A DNA stretch of 56,549 nt from positions 1 to 56,549 of the forward strand of contig JAFXVT010000038.1 of NCBI GenBank assembly GCA_017534835.1. Reading direction: 5' to 3'. The position numbers and the translations under genes were made by a program. Below the pieces are notes generated by a model. That model was not told the origin of the DNA, made no database searches, and was given only the letters and a program-made list of their open reading frames with translations. This stretch comes from Ruminococcus sp. (lineage in GTDB: Bacteria; Bacillota; Clostridia; Oscillospirales; Ruminococcaceae). This document shows positions 41,436 through 49,529 of the stretch, piece after piece (the stretch's first letter is position 1; each line of letters opens with the position of its first letter).

Positions 41436-43169
41436 TCATTTCCCGATGTATTCGCGTATCGCGCGGTCGGCTTCTCTCACGCGGTCGAGCAGCTCCGCTG
41501 CCGGTATACGCATCGCGCCGTTGCCGAAGATTATCAGCTGCTCCGGACCGTCGCTCGTTGCGACCTTTACGCGGTGCCTGACCGAAAGCTCGCGGCTGAC
41601 ACGCTCGATGTAGCTGTCGGCGGTCTCCTTTTCCTTCGTGTAGACGATGTTGATGTTGTAATAGCGCTCAACGTCGCGGTGACGTCCCTTTACCTTGTAT
41701 GCGTCAAATACAAGTATCACCTCGCAGCCGGCGTAGCCCTGATAATTGCACATTATCTTCACGAGCTCAGCACGTGCCGCGTCGAGGTTGTTGTCGGCTA
41801 TTCTGCGGAGGTCCTCCCACGCATATATGATGTTGTAGCCGTCAACGAGAAGGTATTCCGGTCCCTCGTAGTCCGGCAGCTTTACGGGCTTGCTGTAGTC
41901 GCTCTCGACTCTTGTGCGCTTGAATGCACGGCGAGGGTCACGGTCTATCTTGCCGTAGGTGCGCTCGAAAATCTCCATAAGCTCCTCGTCGGTCGCGGCT
42001 CGCTCGTAGAACCGGCGTACACGCTCCTGCTTTCCGCTCTCGGAGCTGTCTGTCTCCTCCGCAAAGCAGGACGGCAGATGCATCTTCTCCGGCACCTCGT
42101 CCCATTTCACGATGAAGCCTGCTCCGTGGCTGCAAAATACGGAATCAGCGCTGTTTTCGAGGTCGTTGTCGCAGTCGTAGCCTATCGCGGCGATGACCTC
42201 CTCAGCATTGTGGCACGGACGATAGCCGCTGTTTACGCACGAAAGCCTGCCCTTTCCGCGAGTATAGCCTACAACATCGGACTGATAGCCGCCAAGCTCG
42301 GAAACGGGGGCGCTGCCCGTGATGACCGACATCTCGCCGACGGTCTCGGGTGCGGAGAATTCCGCGGACATACGCTGCAAGTCCGAGATAGCGCGTCCCA
42401 CGAATTCGGACGGGACTTCAAGCTCGTAATCGTAATACGGCTCGAGCAGCACGCTCTGTGCGGAGCGAAGTCCCTGACGGACTGCCCTGTATGTCGCCTG
42501 CCGGAAGTCGCCGCCCTCGGTGTGCTTGAGGTGAGCTTTTCCGGCTGCGAGGGTTATTTTCATATCGGTTATCGGCGAGCCGGTCAGCACGCCGATGTGA
42601 GTTTTTTCCTCGAGGTGGGTGAGTATAAGGCGCTGCCAGTTGCGGTCGAGCTTATCCTCGGAGCAGCTCGTTCCAAGAACGATACCGCTGCCCTGCGGAA
42701 GCGGCTCCATAAGCAGGTGTACCTCGGCGTAGTGGCGGAGCGGCTCGTAGTGTCCGACGCCTTCTACCGGCGCGGAAATGGTCTCCTTGTATGCGACTAC
42801 GCCGCTGTCAAAGGTGACAGGATAGCCGAATCTGTCCTCCGCGATGCTGCCGAGAACTTCGAGCTGTACCGCTCCCATAAGCTGGATATGTATCTCGCGA
42901 AGCTGCTCGTTCCATACGATGTGGAGCTGCGGATCCTCGTCCTCAAGGCGTCGCATATCACGCAGAACATCGTATGCGTTCTTCTCGGGCGGAAAGCCGA
43001 CACGATAGGTCATTACCGGTTCGAGAACGGCTCTGTCTGAGTTTCTGATACTGCCGATACCCTGTCCTGCATAAGTGCCGTCAAGTCCGGTCACAGCGCA
43101 TACTGTTCCGGCTTCGGCGAAGTCGGCGGTACGGAAACGCTCGCCCGAGTAGAAGCGGACAGAGCTCAC
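41436..43169 (-). CDS. TetM-like GTPase, C-terminal part, with fused Rae1/YacP-type NYN nuclease domain
   Basis: 577 aa if read from GTG 43169. Residues 1 to about 330 continue the EF-G/TetM-like protein: the rest of domain II (RFYSGERFRTADFAEAGTV), domain III (IHIQLMGAVQLEVLGS, about 92-107), then domains IV and V. After a linker of about 70 aa comes a full NYN domain (about 433-577) matching B. subtilis Rae1/YacP at every motif: LLVDGYNIIYAW, ILVFDAYKVKG, KEKETADSYIERV and VATSDGPEQLIIFGNGAMR. Rae1 cuts mRNA in the ribosomal A site. Upstream, the frame joins the GTPase ORF 43166-43993 if one A is restored at 43171-43173, so this is probably the second half of one gene of about 850 codons. 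The NYN motifs show no decay. Confidence 0.85.
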   Translation of the reverse strand: MSSVRFYSGERFRTADFAEAGTVCAVTGLDGTYAGQGIGSIRNSDRAVLEPVMTYRVGFPPEKNAYDVLRDMRRLEDEDPQLHIVWNEQLREIHIQLMGAVQLEVLGSIAEDRFGYPVTFDSGVVAYKETISAPVEGVGHYEPLRHYAEVHLLMEPLPQGSGIVLGTSCSEDKLDRNWQRLILTHLEEKTHIGVLTGSPITDMKITLAAGKAHLKHTEGGDFRQATYRAVRQGLRSAQSVLLEPYYDYELEVPSEFVGRAISDLQRMSAEFSAPETVGEMSVITGSAPVSELGGYQSDVVGYTRGKGRLSCVNSGYRPCHNAEEVIAAIGYDCDNDLENSADSVFCSHGAGFIVKWDEVPEKMHLPSCFAEETDSSESGKQERVRRFYERAATDEELMEIFERTYGKIDRDPRRAFKRTRVESDYSKPVKLPDYEGPEYLLVDGYNIIYAWEDLRRIADNNLDAARAELVKIMCNYQGYAGCEVILVFDAYKVKGRHRDVERYYNINIVYTKEKETADSYIERVSRELSVRHRVKVATSDGPEQLIIFGNGAMRIPAAELLDRVREADRAIREYIGK

Positions 43170-43993
43170 CTTTCCCGTAAGTCGCTGCCGTCCGGACCTG
43201 TGTATGTGAGCTCGTCGCGGACATTGAGCCTTCCGCCCATAACCTTGAGATGTGTCAGGCGAGTGCCCTTGCTGTCGTATGATATTTTGTATACCCTCGC
43301 ACCGAATGCGGAATTATGCTCCGGCTCGGAGGTGAAGCGGTCGAGCGCGGAAATGAGCTGCTCCACGCCCTCCATTTTCAGAGCTGAACCAAAAAAGCAC
43401 GGTATCACGCGGCGCTCGCTGACAGCTGCGGCTATCTGCTCGTCAGTCAGAGCTCCGCTTTCGAGGTAGAGCTCCATAAGCTGCTCGTCACAGGCAGCCG
43501 CATTCTCAGCGATGTCCGCGTCATAGCTGAGATCGGCACACGCGCCCGAAAGCTGCCGGCGGAGCTTGTCCATTATCGCAGCCCTGTCAGCACCGATGAG
43601 GTCCATTTTATTCACGAAGATGAACACCGGCACCTCGTATTTCCGCAGCAGCTTCCAGAGCGTCGAGGTGTGGCTCTGAACGCCGTCCGTACCGCTGATA
43701 ACGAGCACTGCGTAGTCCATAACACGCATTGTACGCTCGGTCTCGGCGGAGAAATCAACGTGTCCGGGAGTATCGACGAGTGTGATATGCGTATCACCGG
43801 CGGTCATCTCCGCCTGACTTGCGAATATGGTGATACCGCGGTCACGCTCGATGCGGTCCGTATCAAGGAAGGAGCTTCCGCTGTCGACTCTGCCGGCTTT
43901 GCGTATACTGCCCGTCAGGAAAAGCATAGCCTCTGCGAGCGTTGTCTTGCCGGAATCGACGTGCGCTGTGATGCCGATAGTTATATTTTTCAT
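43166..43993 (-). CDS. TetM-like translational GTPase, N-terminal part (frame interrupted)
   Basis: 275 aa, ATG 43993 with GAGGAGGGG upstream. The G domain is complete: AHVDSGKTT (about 10-18), ERDRGITIF in switch I (about 50-58), VDTPGHVDF (about 74-82), FVNKMD (about 128-133) and GSALK (about 201-205). This order and the KAGRVDSGSS segment match ribosomal-protection GTPases of the Tet(M)/Tet(W) type more than canonical EF-G. The ORF stops in the middle of domain II (after GPDGSDLRER), where the next frame takes over with a GTGA overlap. Restoring one A gives LREKVSSVRFYSG and a continuous protein. The stop is therefore probably a frameshift, from mutation or sequencing error. It is unlikely to be tetracycline resistance given the fused nuclease. 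Confidence 0.85.
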   Translation of the reverse strand: MKNITIGITAHVDSGKTTLAEAMLFLTGSIRKAGRVDSGSSFLDTDRIERDRGITIFASQAEMTAGDTHITLVDTPGHVDFSAETERTMRVMDYAVLVISGTDGVQSHTSTLWKLLRKYEVPVFIFVNKMDLIGADRAAIMDKLRRQLSGACADLSYDADIAENAAACDEQLMELYLESGALTDEQIAAAVSERRVIPCFFGSALKMEGVEQLISALDRFTSEPEHNSAFGARVYKISYDSKGTRLTHLKVMGGRLNVRDELTYTGPDGSDLRER

Positions 43994-44014
43994 CGTGCTC
44001 CCCTCCTCTGCGGC

Positions 44015-44554
44015 TCACCGCTTTTTCTTGAATCGCGGCATTATGCGCTTGATATAGACCTTGTACACTGTATCAAGGTTGAAATCGTAAAGTACAAATA
44101 TGACATTGCAGACCGCGAGCAGCACATAGCTCCCGTATCTGCCGAAATCGTTCATATCCTCTATCATCTGCTTGATACCGAAAACATAGACCGTAATGTA
44201 GAAGAAGCCGAGCGCACAGGCGTTGAAAACGCTCTGCTTCAGAAGGAATCGCAGCGGTCTGAAGCGTATCTTTTGCAGATAGAAACGAAGTATCGGATAG
44301 TGTCCGAAAAGCATTATGAATATCAGAGCCGCTTCCTTGTCGGCTGTGATGAATATTGACAGCAGGCTGACCGATATGTAGGTCAGCAGCGCCCAGCTTA
44401 TGCTTACCTCCTCAACGATTATCAGGAGCAGCACTCCTGCGATGAGTGGAAGCACGAGGTAGAGCGCCGAGATTATTCCTGCAAGGAACATCGTGACAAG
44501 GCACAGAGCAGAGATTATGCCGCCGAGGGCTACTCTGTAGCTCTTATCCCTCAT
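44015..44554 (-). CDS. Hydrophobic membrane protein of unknown function
   Basis: 179 aa, ATG 44554, overlapping the SDR gene by 11 bp. About five membrane helices are predicted. The N-terminus (YRVALGGIISALCLVTMF, then IISALYLVLPLIAGVLLLI) resembles the first helices of ECF-transporter substrate-binding (S) proteins, and a basic C-terminus (IKRIMPRFKKKR) follows the last helix. The match is too loose to name a substrate. It is 21 bp upstream of the TetM-like GTPase gene on the same transcript. I treat it as a genuine but uncharacterised membrane protein. Confidence 0.8.
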   Translation of the reverse strand: MRDKSYRVALGGIISALCLVTMFLAGIISALYLVLPLIAGVLLLIIVEEVSISWALLTYISVSLLSIFITADKEAALIFIMLFGHYPILRFYLQKIRFRPLRFLLKQSVFNACALGFFYITVYVFGIKQMIEDMNDFGRYGSYVLLAVCNVIFVLYDFNLDTVYKVYIKRIMPRFKKKR

Positions 44555-45329
44555 CAGTTACAGCCTTTCCGCTGCCGTCGGCAGTCTTTTTGCTGTGCTG
44601 TATGCCGTAAACTACCGCTGAGAGGAGCTTATGCGGTGCGAAGCGTGAAGCGAAAACACCTGCTCTTACGGCGAGTCCCGGAATGGCGATGAGCTGTCTG
44701 CCGAATGCCTTTCTGAGGGCATATTCTGCCGCATAGTCGGGAGTTATCGGCTTTACGCTGAAGCTGACTCCGGCGCGGTCATTGAAGTTGGTATCGACGG
44801 GTCCGGGACAGAGGACGGTTATGCTGACGTTCGACCTGTCGCGGCGGAGCTCCTCTGCTATCGCGAGGCTGAGCCTTACAACGTAGTTCTTCGATGCGTA
44901 GTAGGAAGAGAGGAGCGGTCCTGTCATAAAGCCTGCCGAGGAAGCAACGTTGAGTATGATACCGCGGTCACGCTCCTTGAAATCGCGCAGGAAGAGCTTC
45001 GTGAGAATGTGGACAGCTATGATGTTCACGCCTATCATATCGAGCTCGTCCTCGAGGTCGGTGTGGTCGAATCTGCCAAAGATACCGTATCCGGCGTTGT
45101 TGACGAGCATATCGACATTCTTGTCCCTGCTGAACTCATAGACCTTGAAAACGTCCTCGCGCTTCGAGAGGTCAGCGGTTATGATCTCGGTATTGCCGAG
45201 CTCGTCCCTGAGCTGCTCAAGGGCAGCCTCGTTCCTGCCTGTGAGTATGAGCTCCCAGCCGCGCGCGCTGAGCTTTCTTGCCATACTCCTGCCAATGCCT
45301 GATGTTGCGCCTGTTATCAATGCTTTCAT
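44544..45329 (-). CDS. Short-chain dehydrogenase/reductase
   Basis: 261 aa, ATG 45329, four bases after the DHHW-like gene stop. Classical SDR motifs: LITGATSGIGRSMARKL (about 4-20), VNNAGYGIFG (about 81-90), NVASSAGF (about 130-137) and YYASKNYV (about 149-156), followed by LCPGPVDTNF. The type (ATSGIG, ELILTGR, NEAALEQL) is that of the DltE/YqjQ-like subgroup of unknown substrate. Its position directly behind an acyltransferase-fold pair could link it to surface polysaccharide modification, but this is only contextual. Confidence 0.88.
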   Translation of the reverse strand: MKALITGATSGIGRSMARKLSARGWELILTGRNEAALEQLRDELGNTEIITADLSKREDVFKVYEFSRDKNVDMLVNNAGYGIFGRFDHTDLEDELDMIGVNIIAVHILTKLFLRDFKERDRGIILNVASSAGFMTGPLLSSYYASKNYVVRLSLAIAEELRRDRSNVSITVLCPGPVDTNFNDRAGVSFSVKPITPDYAAEYALRKAFGRQLIAIPGLAVRAGVFASRFAPHKLLSAVVYGIQHSKKTADGSGKAVTDEG

Positions 45330-45333
45330 ATCT

Positions 45334-46452
45334 TTACCTCGTTTCTGTTAAATTGAGATTTTCCTTTTTTACCGCGTCTATGCCGAACAGGAAGAGAGTC
45401 TGTTCGTAGTCGTCGGGGTCGATGTAGCTGTCAAGCGGTCTGTCCGCGTATTCGGGAAGTATTACCGCTATCTCGCTGTAATGCTGAGTGAGGAACGGCA
45501 CGAATCCGGCTGCACATTCGCTGCCGATGAGCAGAAGGCGGCGGTCGTTGTTGACGTCCGTGCTTATCTTCATAAGCGGCAGCCGCTCGCCGAGATACAG
45601 CCTGTACATATCCTCCGAGCCGACAGCGCTGATGTCGTAGAGCGAGCATTCGTGCTCCGAGCCGTCGTTGCCGAAGCCGGTGCAGGCGGTGACTGATGCA
45701 CCGTCCTGATACTCGTAGATGTCGAGTATATCGGGCTCGTTTTTCATATAGAGAGTGCGGCTGTAGAGGTCGCCGCGGTATTCGTCCGTTACGTGGCGGA
45801 CTGTGTATTTGTCGAATGAGACCGGCTGAAATCCGAGCTTCTGAATGACCGTCCTGTACAGGCAGTATGCACCGTACATCGTCCATTTGCTGTCGCTTCG
45901 GAGGTATATCCGGTCATCGCTGAGCATCTTCATAAGATTGTATGCGTCAACACGCCTGATGTCGCTGCTGAGCTGCTCATACAGGCGGTCGGTCTGCTGC
46001 TTCTCGGTCACACGGTCGAGGGGCGACGGGAGCATATCGCCGTAAACTCCGGCAGATGTCGGAACTGCCGCAAAATAGACGATTCCGTCATAGTTCTCCG
46101 CAAACTCGTTTACCGCAGCCGCACAATCTGCCGTGTCCGGACGCTGTGCGACATCGGCAGCGATAAGACGCTCCGGCGAGATGTAGACTCCGCCGACTAT
46201 ATTGCCGCTTATGCCTGAGTCAATACGCGAGCCGGCTGAGACCCACGTTTCGCGGAATGCGAACCTCTCGGCGATGCCCTCCGTGAGCCGTCTTCCGAGC
46301 GTGCCGTCAGATATATTATCCCACGTTATCTCCGGAATAACCGTATCCTCGCCCTCATCGGGGAAGAGCGCTCCTGCGGCAGATGCCGCTCCGAAAAAGA
46401 CTATGAACGTGAGAACTGCAACAGCAGTGAGCTTGTTCTTTATTCCCTTCAT
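45334..46452 (-). CDS. DHHW-family (AlgX/AlgJ-like) exported protein with a degenerate DSKW motif
   Basis: 372 aa, ATG 46452. An N-terminal hydrophobic segment (about 8-27) acts as signal anchor, so the domain is extracellular. The fold and length match DHHW proteins, the usual partners of MBOAT O-acyltransferases: RLTEGIAERFAFRETWV (about 54-70), YISPERLI, VPTSAGVYGDMLPS, then YLRSDSKWTMYGAY (about 183-196). Family members normally read D-H-H-W-T there. Here residues 187-190 are Asp-Ser-Lys-Trp, so the paired His is gone. GSECAAGFVPFL near the C-terminus takes the place of the usual SGNH-like Ser-Tyr segment. It follows the MBOAT gene by 8 bp. The family call is good; activity is doubtful. 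Confidence 0.82.
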   Translation of the reverse strand: MKGIKNKLTAVAVLTFIVFFGAASAAGALFPDEGEDTVIPEITWDNISDGTLGRRLTEGIAERFAFRETWVSAGSRIDSGISGNIVGGVYISPERLIAADVAQRPDTADCAAAVNEFAENYDGIVYFAAVPTSAGVYGDMLPSPLDRVTEKQQTDRLYEQLSSDIRRVDAYNLMKMLSDDRIYLRSDSKWTMYGAYCLYRTVIQKLGFQPVSFDKYTVRHVTDEYRGDLYSRTLYMKNEPDILDIYEYQDGASVTACTGFGNDGSEHECSLYDISAVGSEDMYRLYLGERLPLMKISTDVNNDRRLLLIGSECAAGFVPFLTQHYSEIAVILPEYADRPLDSYIDPDDYEQTLFLFGIDAVKKENLNLTETR

Positions 46453-46460
46453 ATTGCCTC

Positions 46461-47843
46461 CTATAGCCTAAGAAGCTGTACTGCGGAGCTTCCGTCAGCG
46501 GAGATGAGAGCCGTGCAGAGTGCGAGCAGCACCAGCATCACGGCAGGAGTTACCGCCGAGAATATCCGCCTCAGCACTCTCCTTCGCGAGCGCACGAGCA
46601 TATTCCTGAACAGGTCAGTCGAGGCGTACATCGAAATGAGCAGCACCACCAGATACGAGCGCAGCAGATACAGCGTCATACTGTCGGTGAGGAGGCGGTT
46701 GCCGCCTATCATCGCGAACAGATACCGCATACTCCCTGCAAGGCTGCCCTCCGCGAGAAATACCGAGAGCACAGTCACGATGATGAGGGTGTAGATGATG
46801 CCTGTAGCCTTGAGCATCTTCGATTTGCGGAGCCGGTTCTCGACCACTATCGCCGTGCCCATAAGCGCTCCGAAGACTGCTCCGCCGGCACTGAAGCCGT
46901 ACCAGAAGCCGGCTATAGTCCACGCACCGATGAAGATGAGCTTGCGAATGAGCTGACTTTTGATGTGTGACGCGAACGGCTTCGTGATGTAGCTGCGGAA
47001 CCAGTGAATGACCTGTGTATGCCATTTTGCGGCGAAAAACCGGATACGGGTGCTGAACATCGGGTAGCTGAAGCTCTGAGGGAAACGGAAGCCGAAGCAG
47101 CTTGCGATACCGGCTCCCATATCAGCCACGCCCGAGAGCGAGAAGTACAGACAGAGTATGTACGATACCGCTCCGAGCCAAGCCGAAACTGCCGAAAGAC
47201 TGCCCTTGTCGACCGTATGGACCGCCGAATAGAGGGCGTAGAGAGTGTCCGCAGCGAGAACCTTTTTTGCAAGTCCCTTTATGAAAAGCGTAAGACCCGT
47301 GCCGAGCTCTTGTGAGCCTGTCCGGCGTTTGTCCATAATGCGCGTGAAGGCGTCATACCGCAGAACAGGTCCCATCAGCAGGCGCGGGAACATCATAATG
47401 AACAGCGAATAGCGGACGATATTCTTCTCCGCCTTGATACGCCCGTCATAGACATCGACGAGGTAGCCGAGCGCCGACAGCGTGAACAGCGATATACCGA
47501 CCGCGAAGAAGCCTCTGTGCAGTCCGAGTGCGCTGTAGAGCCACGAAAAATGCTCCGTTCTGAATGCGAAAAGTGCGAATATATCGAAGGTCACACCAGC
47601 GGCGAACGGGAAGTAAGCAGCGGCTTTTTTCCGGCTGCGGAGATGACCTGCCGCGAGCGCGAGAGCGTAATTGAGAAGGATATAGACTGCTAACAACGCG
47701 AGATAGCGCAGACCGAAAAGTCCGCAGAATACCGCGCTCAGCAGAAGCAGCACAGACTCGCGCAGCTTTTTCGGCGTGACGTAAAATATCCCGAGCGAGA
47801 CCGGGAAAAAGACATAGATGAACAGAAGGCTGCTATATTCCAT
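46461..47843 (-). CDS. MBOAT-family membrane O-acyltransferase homologue with the invariant His replaced
   Basis: 460 aa, ATG 47843, overlapping the Toprim gene by 11 bp. About eleven membrane helices. The AlgI/DltB-like architecture is clear: FVFFPVSLGIFY-like start (LFIYVFFPVSLGIFYVTP), MMFPRLLMGPVLRYDAF (about 150-166, normally FPQLIAGPI) and FFAAKWHTQVIHWFRSYI (about 267-284, normally FWRRWHISLSTWFRDY). The catalytic L-W-H-G segment reads GFWYGFSAGG: residue 315 is Tyr (codon TAC). Because the partner DHHW protein is degenerate too, the pair may have lost O-acylation or changed chemistry. Surface polysaccharide acetylation is the family role. Confidence 0.86.
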   Translation of the reverse strand: MEYSSLLFIYVFFPVSLGIFYVTPKKLRESVLLLLSAVFCGLFGLRYLALLAVYILLNYALALAAGHLRSRKKAAAYFPFAAGVTFDIFALFAFRTEHFSWLYSALGLHRGFFAVGISLFTLSALGYLVDVYDGRIKAEKNIVRYSLFIMMFPRLLMGPVLRYDAFTRIMDKRRTGSQELGTGLTLFIKGLAKKVLAADTLYALYSAVHTVDKGSLSAVSAWLGAVSYILCLYFSLSGVADMGAGIASCFGFRFPQSFSYPMFSTRIRFFAAKWHTQVIHWFRSYITKPFASHIKSQLIRKLIFIGAWTIAGFWYGFSAGGAVFGALMGTAIVVENRLRKSKMLKATGIIYTLIIVTVLSVFLAEGSLAGSMRYLFAMIGGNRLLTDSMTLYLLRSYLVVLLISMYASTDLFRNMLVRSRRRVLRRIFSAVTPAVMLVLLALCTALISADGSSAVQLLRL

Positions 47844-48432
47844 TGTCTTCCTCCCTCAGCATTGCGACCTTCTCTTCAAGCTCCGCCGCCGTCATCATCG
47901 TGTTTAGCACCTCTGTGAGAGCGCTCGCGGAGAGCAGCGAGGGAAGTCCGAGACTTTTTTGCAGCCGCCTGCGGAGCTCACTGCTGTTGCTGCCGCCGCT
48001 GAGTCCGAGCTCGTAAAGCGTCAGCTTTGTTATATCGGGCGGTGCCGAGCGCTCGGCAGCGGTGATGCCCGCCTTCTCAAAGGCAGCAAGAAGCGTCGCG
48101 CCGTCTATCCCCTCGACCCCGAGCTTGCCCTCGGCAGACGGCTTCACCTTGCGCTTTTCCTTGCCGAAAACATCGGGGATATACACGTTCCTTACCGTGC
48201 CGTTCTTTATCGCGCCCTTGATATAGCCGCGGATACGGCGTCCGGCGCTGTCAGAGTCGGTGAGGATGATAACGCCGGTCTTTTCCGCGTAATAGCGTAT
48301 CAGCTCGAGCTTTTCGGCGTCCTTGAAAATACCGAAGCCGCCGGTCACGATTATCACAGCGTCGACGATCGAGCACAGCTTTATCTTATCGTACTTGCCC
48401 TCGACGATTATAGCCTCGTTTATCTTTATCAT
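47833..48432 (-). CDS. Toprim-domain RNase M5-like protein
   Basis: 199 aa, ATG 48432, overlapping holA by 4 bp. The N-terminal Toprim fold has the catalytic Glu in AIIVEGKYDKIKL (about 8-20) and the DXD metal motif in ILTDSDSAGRRIRGYIKG (about 56-73). The C-terminal half (about 110-199) resembles the DUF4093 extension found in RnmV proteins. RNase M5 matures 5S rRNA precursors; the bacterial enzyme is about 185 aa, so the size fits. It sits between holA and the MBOAT gene rather than beside rsmA, the usual neighbour. A DnaG-like role is excluded by size. Confidence 0.85.
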   Translation of the reverse strand: MIKINEAIIVEGKYDKIKLCSIVDAVIIVTGGFGIFKDAEKLELIRYYAEKTGVIILTDSDSAGRRIRGYIKGAIKNGTVRNVYIPDVFGKEKRKVKPSAEGKLGVEGIDGATLLAAFEKAGITAAERSAPPDITKLTLYELGLSGGSNSSELRRRLQKSLGLPSLLSASALTEVLNTMMTAAELEEKVAMLREEDNGI

Positions 48433-49529
48433 TTCTTCCTCCCGGACTTGTCGAGCGTGAGCATACGGACTATCGCCTGCTCTATCGCGATCCGCGGATC
48501 AACAGGCGAAGAATTGAGCTTCATCGCCGTATCGCGGAGTATCACTATACACGCGCGCAGACGCTCGATACCGAATCTTCCCGAGTCGCGGTAAGCGTTC
48601 TTCATCACAAATGTACGCTTGCCGTAGCCGAAATCCTCCGCAGTCTTCTCGAAGCCGAGGTTCGTTGCCTTGCCGCACTCAGCGCGGTACATATCGAGGA
48701 AAACTCCTGCGAGCGCGTACAGAGCCGCTCCCCTGTTCTCGTTGTCGATATTCAGCTGAGCCACCGCTTGCAGAGCCGCGTGTGCATTTCTTGCTGCAAC
48801 GGCATTCGCGAGTGTGAATATAGTCGTATCGTTCTGCTCGTGAACGAGGTCTGCGAGCATTTCGCGTGTTATCTCGTCTGAGCCGGCATATGCGCAGAGC
48901 TTGTCTATCTCGTTGCTGATAGTGAGCTCGTCGCAGAGACACATCTCCGCGAGCTCCTGCGCTGTCCCGAGACCTATCATTCCGCCACGTGCGCGCACCT
49001 TGTCCGCTATCATCTTCGAGAGCTCGACCGAGTTTTTCAGCTCAGCCTCACAGCAGACGCCGTTTTTGGCAGCGAGATCGGCGAGCATTTTGTTCTTGTC
49101 GGTGATGATATTCGTTCCGGACTTGAAATCGCGGCGGACCTTGACCTCGAATCCGGTGACGTTGAAAATGACAACGGTGTAGTCCGGTATCTCCTTGAGC
49201 GCTTCAAGGAGCGCCTTGTTCACCGTTTCCGGATTCCTGCCGCGCATATCCTCATACGGCTTCTCGCAGTTGTAATCGTTGACGAGGACGCAGTTGTATT
49301 CCGACATCATCGGCGCTGTCTGTAGCGTATCGTAAAACGCCGAAATATCGAGCTCTCTGCCGTTGAGCTTCGTGAGAGCGAGGTCGGCGTTCTCTCCGAC
49401 GGCAGCCTTGATGACGAGCGATGTCGCCTTTTCGACACCTGACACGTCTGCCCCGAAAATGTAGTATATCCGGGCAGGAGCGTCCTTTTTAAGAGCCGCT
49501 GTAAGCCCTTTAATATCAGTCTTCGGCAT
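48429..49529 (-). CDS. holA: DNA polymerase III subunit delta
   Basis: 366 aa, ATG 49529 sharing a base with the comEC stop (TAATG). The N-terminal AAA+-like domain begins ARIYYIFGADVSGVEKAT (about 18-35), in place of the usual YLLYGEE-like segment. The middle has DYTVVIFNVTG (about 116-126), and the C-terminal collar domain has ALYALAGVFLDMYRAECG and GIERLRACIVILRDTAMKL near the end. Delta opens the sliding clamp in the clamp loader. The comEC-holA order is typical of Firmicutes, where they usually sit upstream of rpsT. No rpsT follows here. Confidence 0.93.
   Translation of the reverse strand: MPKTDIKGLTAALKKDAPARIYYIFGADVSGVEKATSLVIKAAVGENADLALTKLNGRELDISAFYDTLQTAPMMSEYNCVLVNDYNCEKPYEDMRGRNPETVNKALLEALKEIPDYTVVIFNVTGFEVKVRRDFKSGTNIITDKNKMLADLAAKNGVCCEAELKNSVELSKMIADKVRARGGMIGLGTAQELAEMCLCDELTISNEIDKLCAYAGSDEITREMLADLVHEQNDTTIFTLANAVAARNAHAALQAVAQLNIDNENRGAALYALAGVFLDMYRAECGKATNLGFEKTAEDFGYGKRTFVMKNAYRDSGRFGIERLRACIVILRDTAMKLNSSPVDPRIAIEQAIVRMLTLDKSGRKK

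Noticed and set aside
41433-43040. 535-codon plus-strand frame opposite the NYN-domain ORF
   Set aside because: Antisense shadow; no ribosome site, and the minus strand holds clear TetM-like and NYN motifs.
43160-43180. Programmed -1 frameshifting between the GTPase and NYN frames
   Set aside because: Zero-frame codons here are CGG GAA AGG, not an X-XXY-YYZ slippery heptamer, and no downstream pseudoknot was evident; a deletion in the A run explains the junction better.
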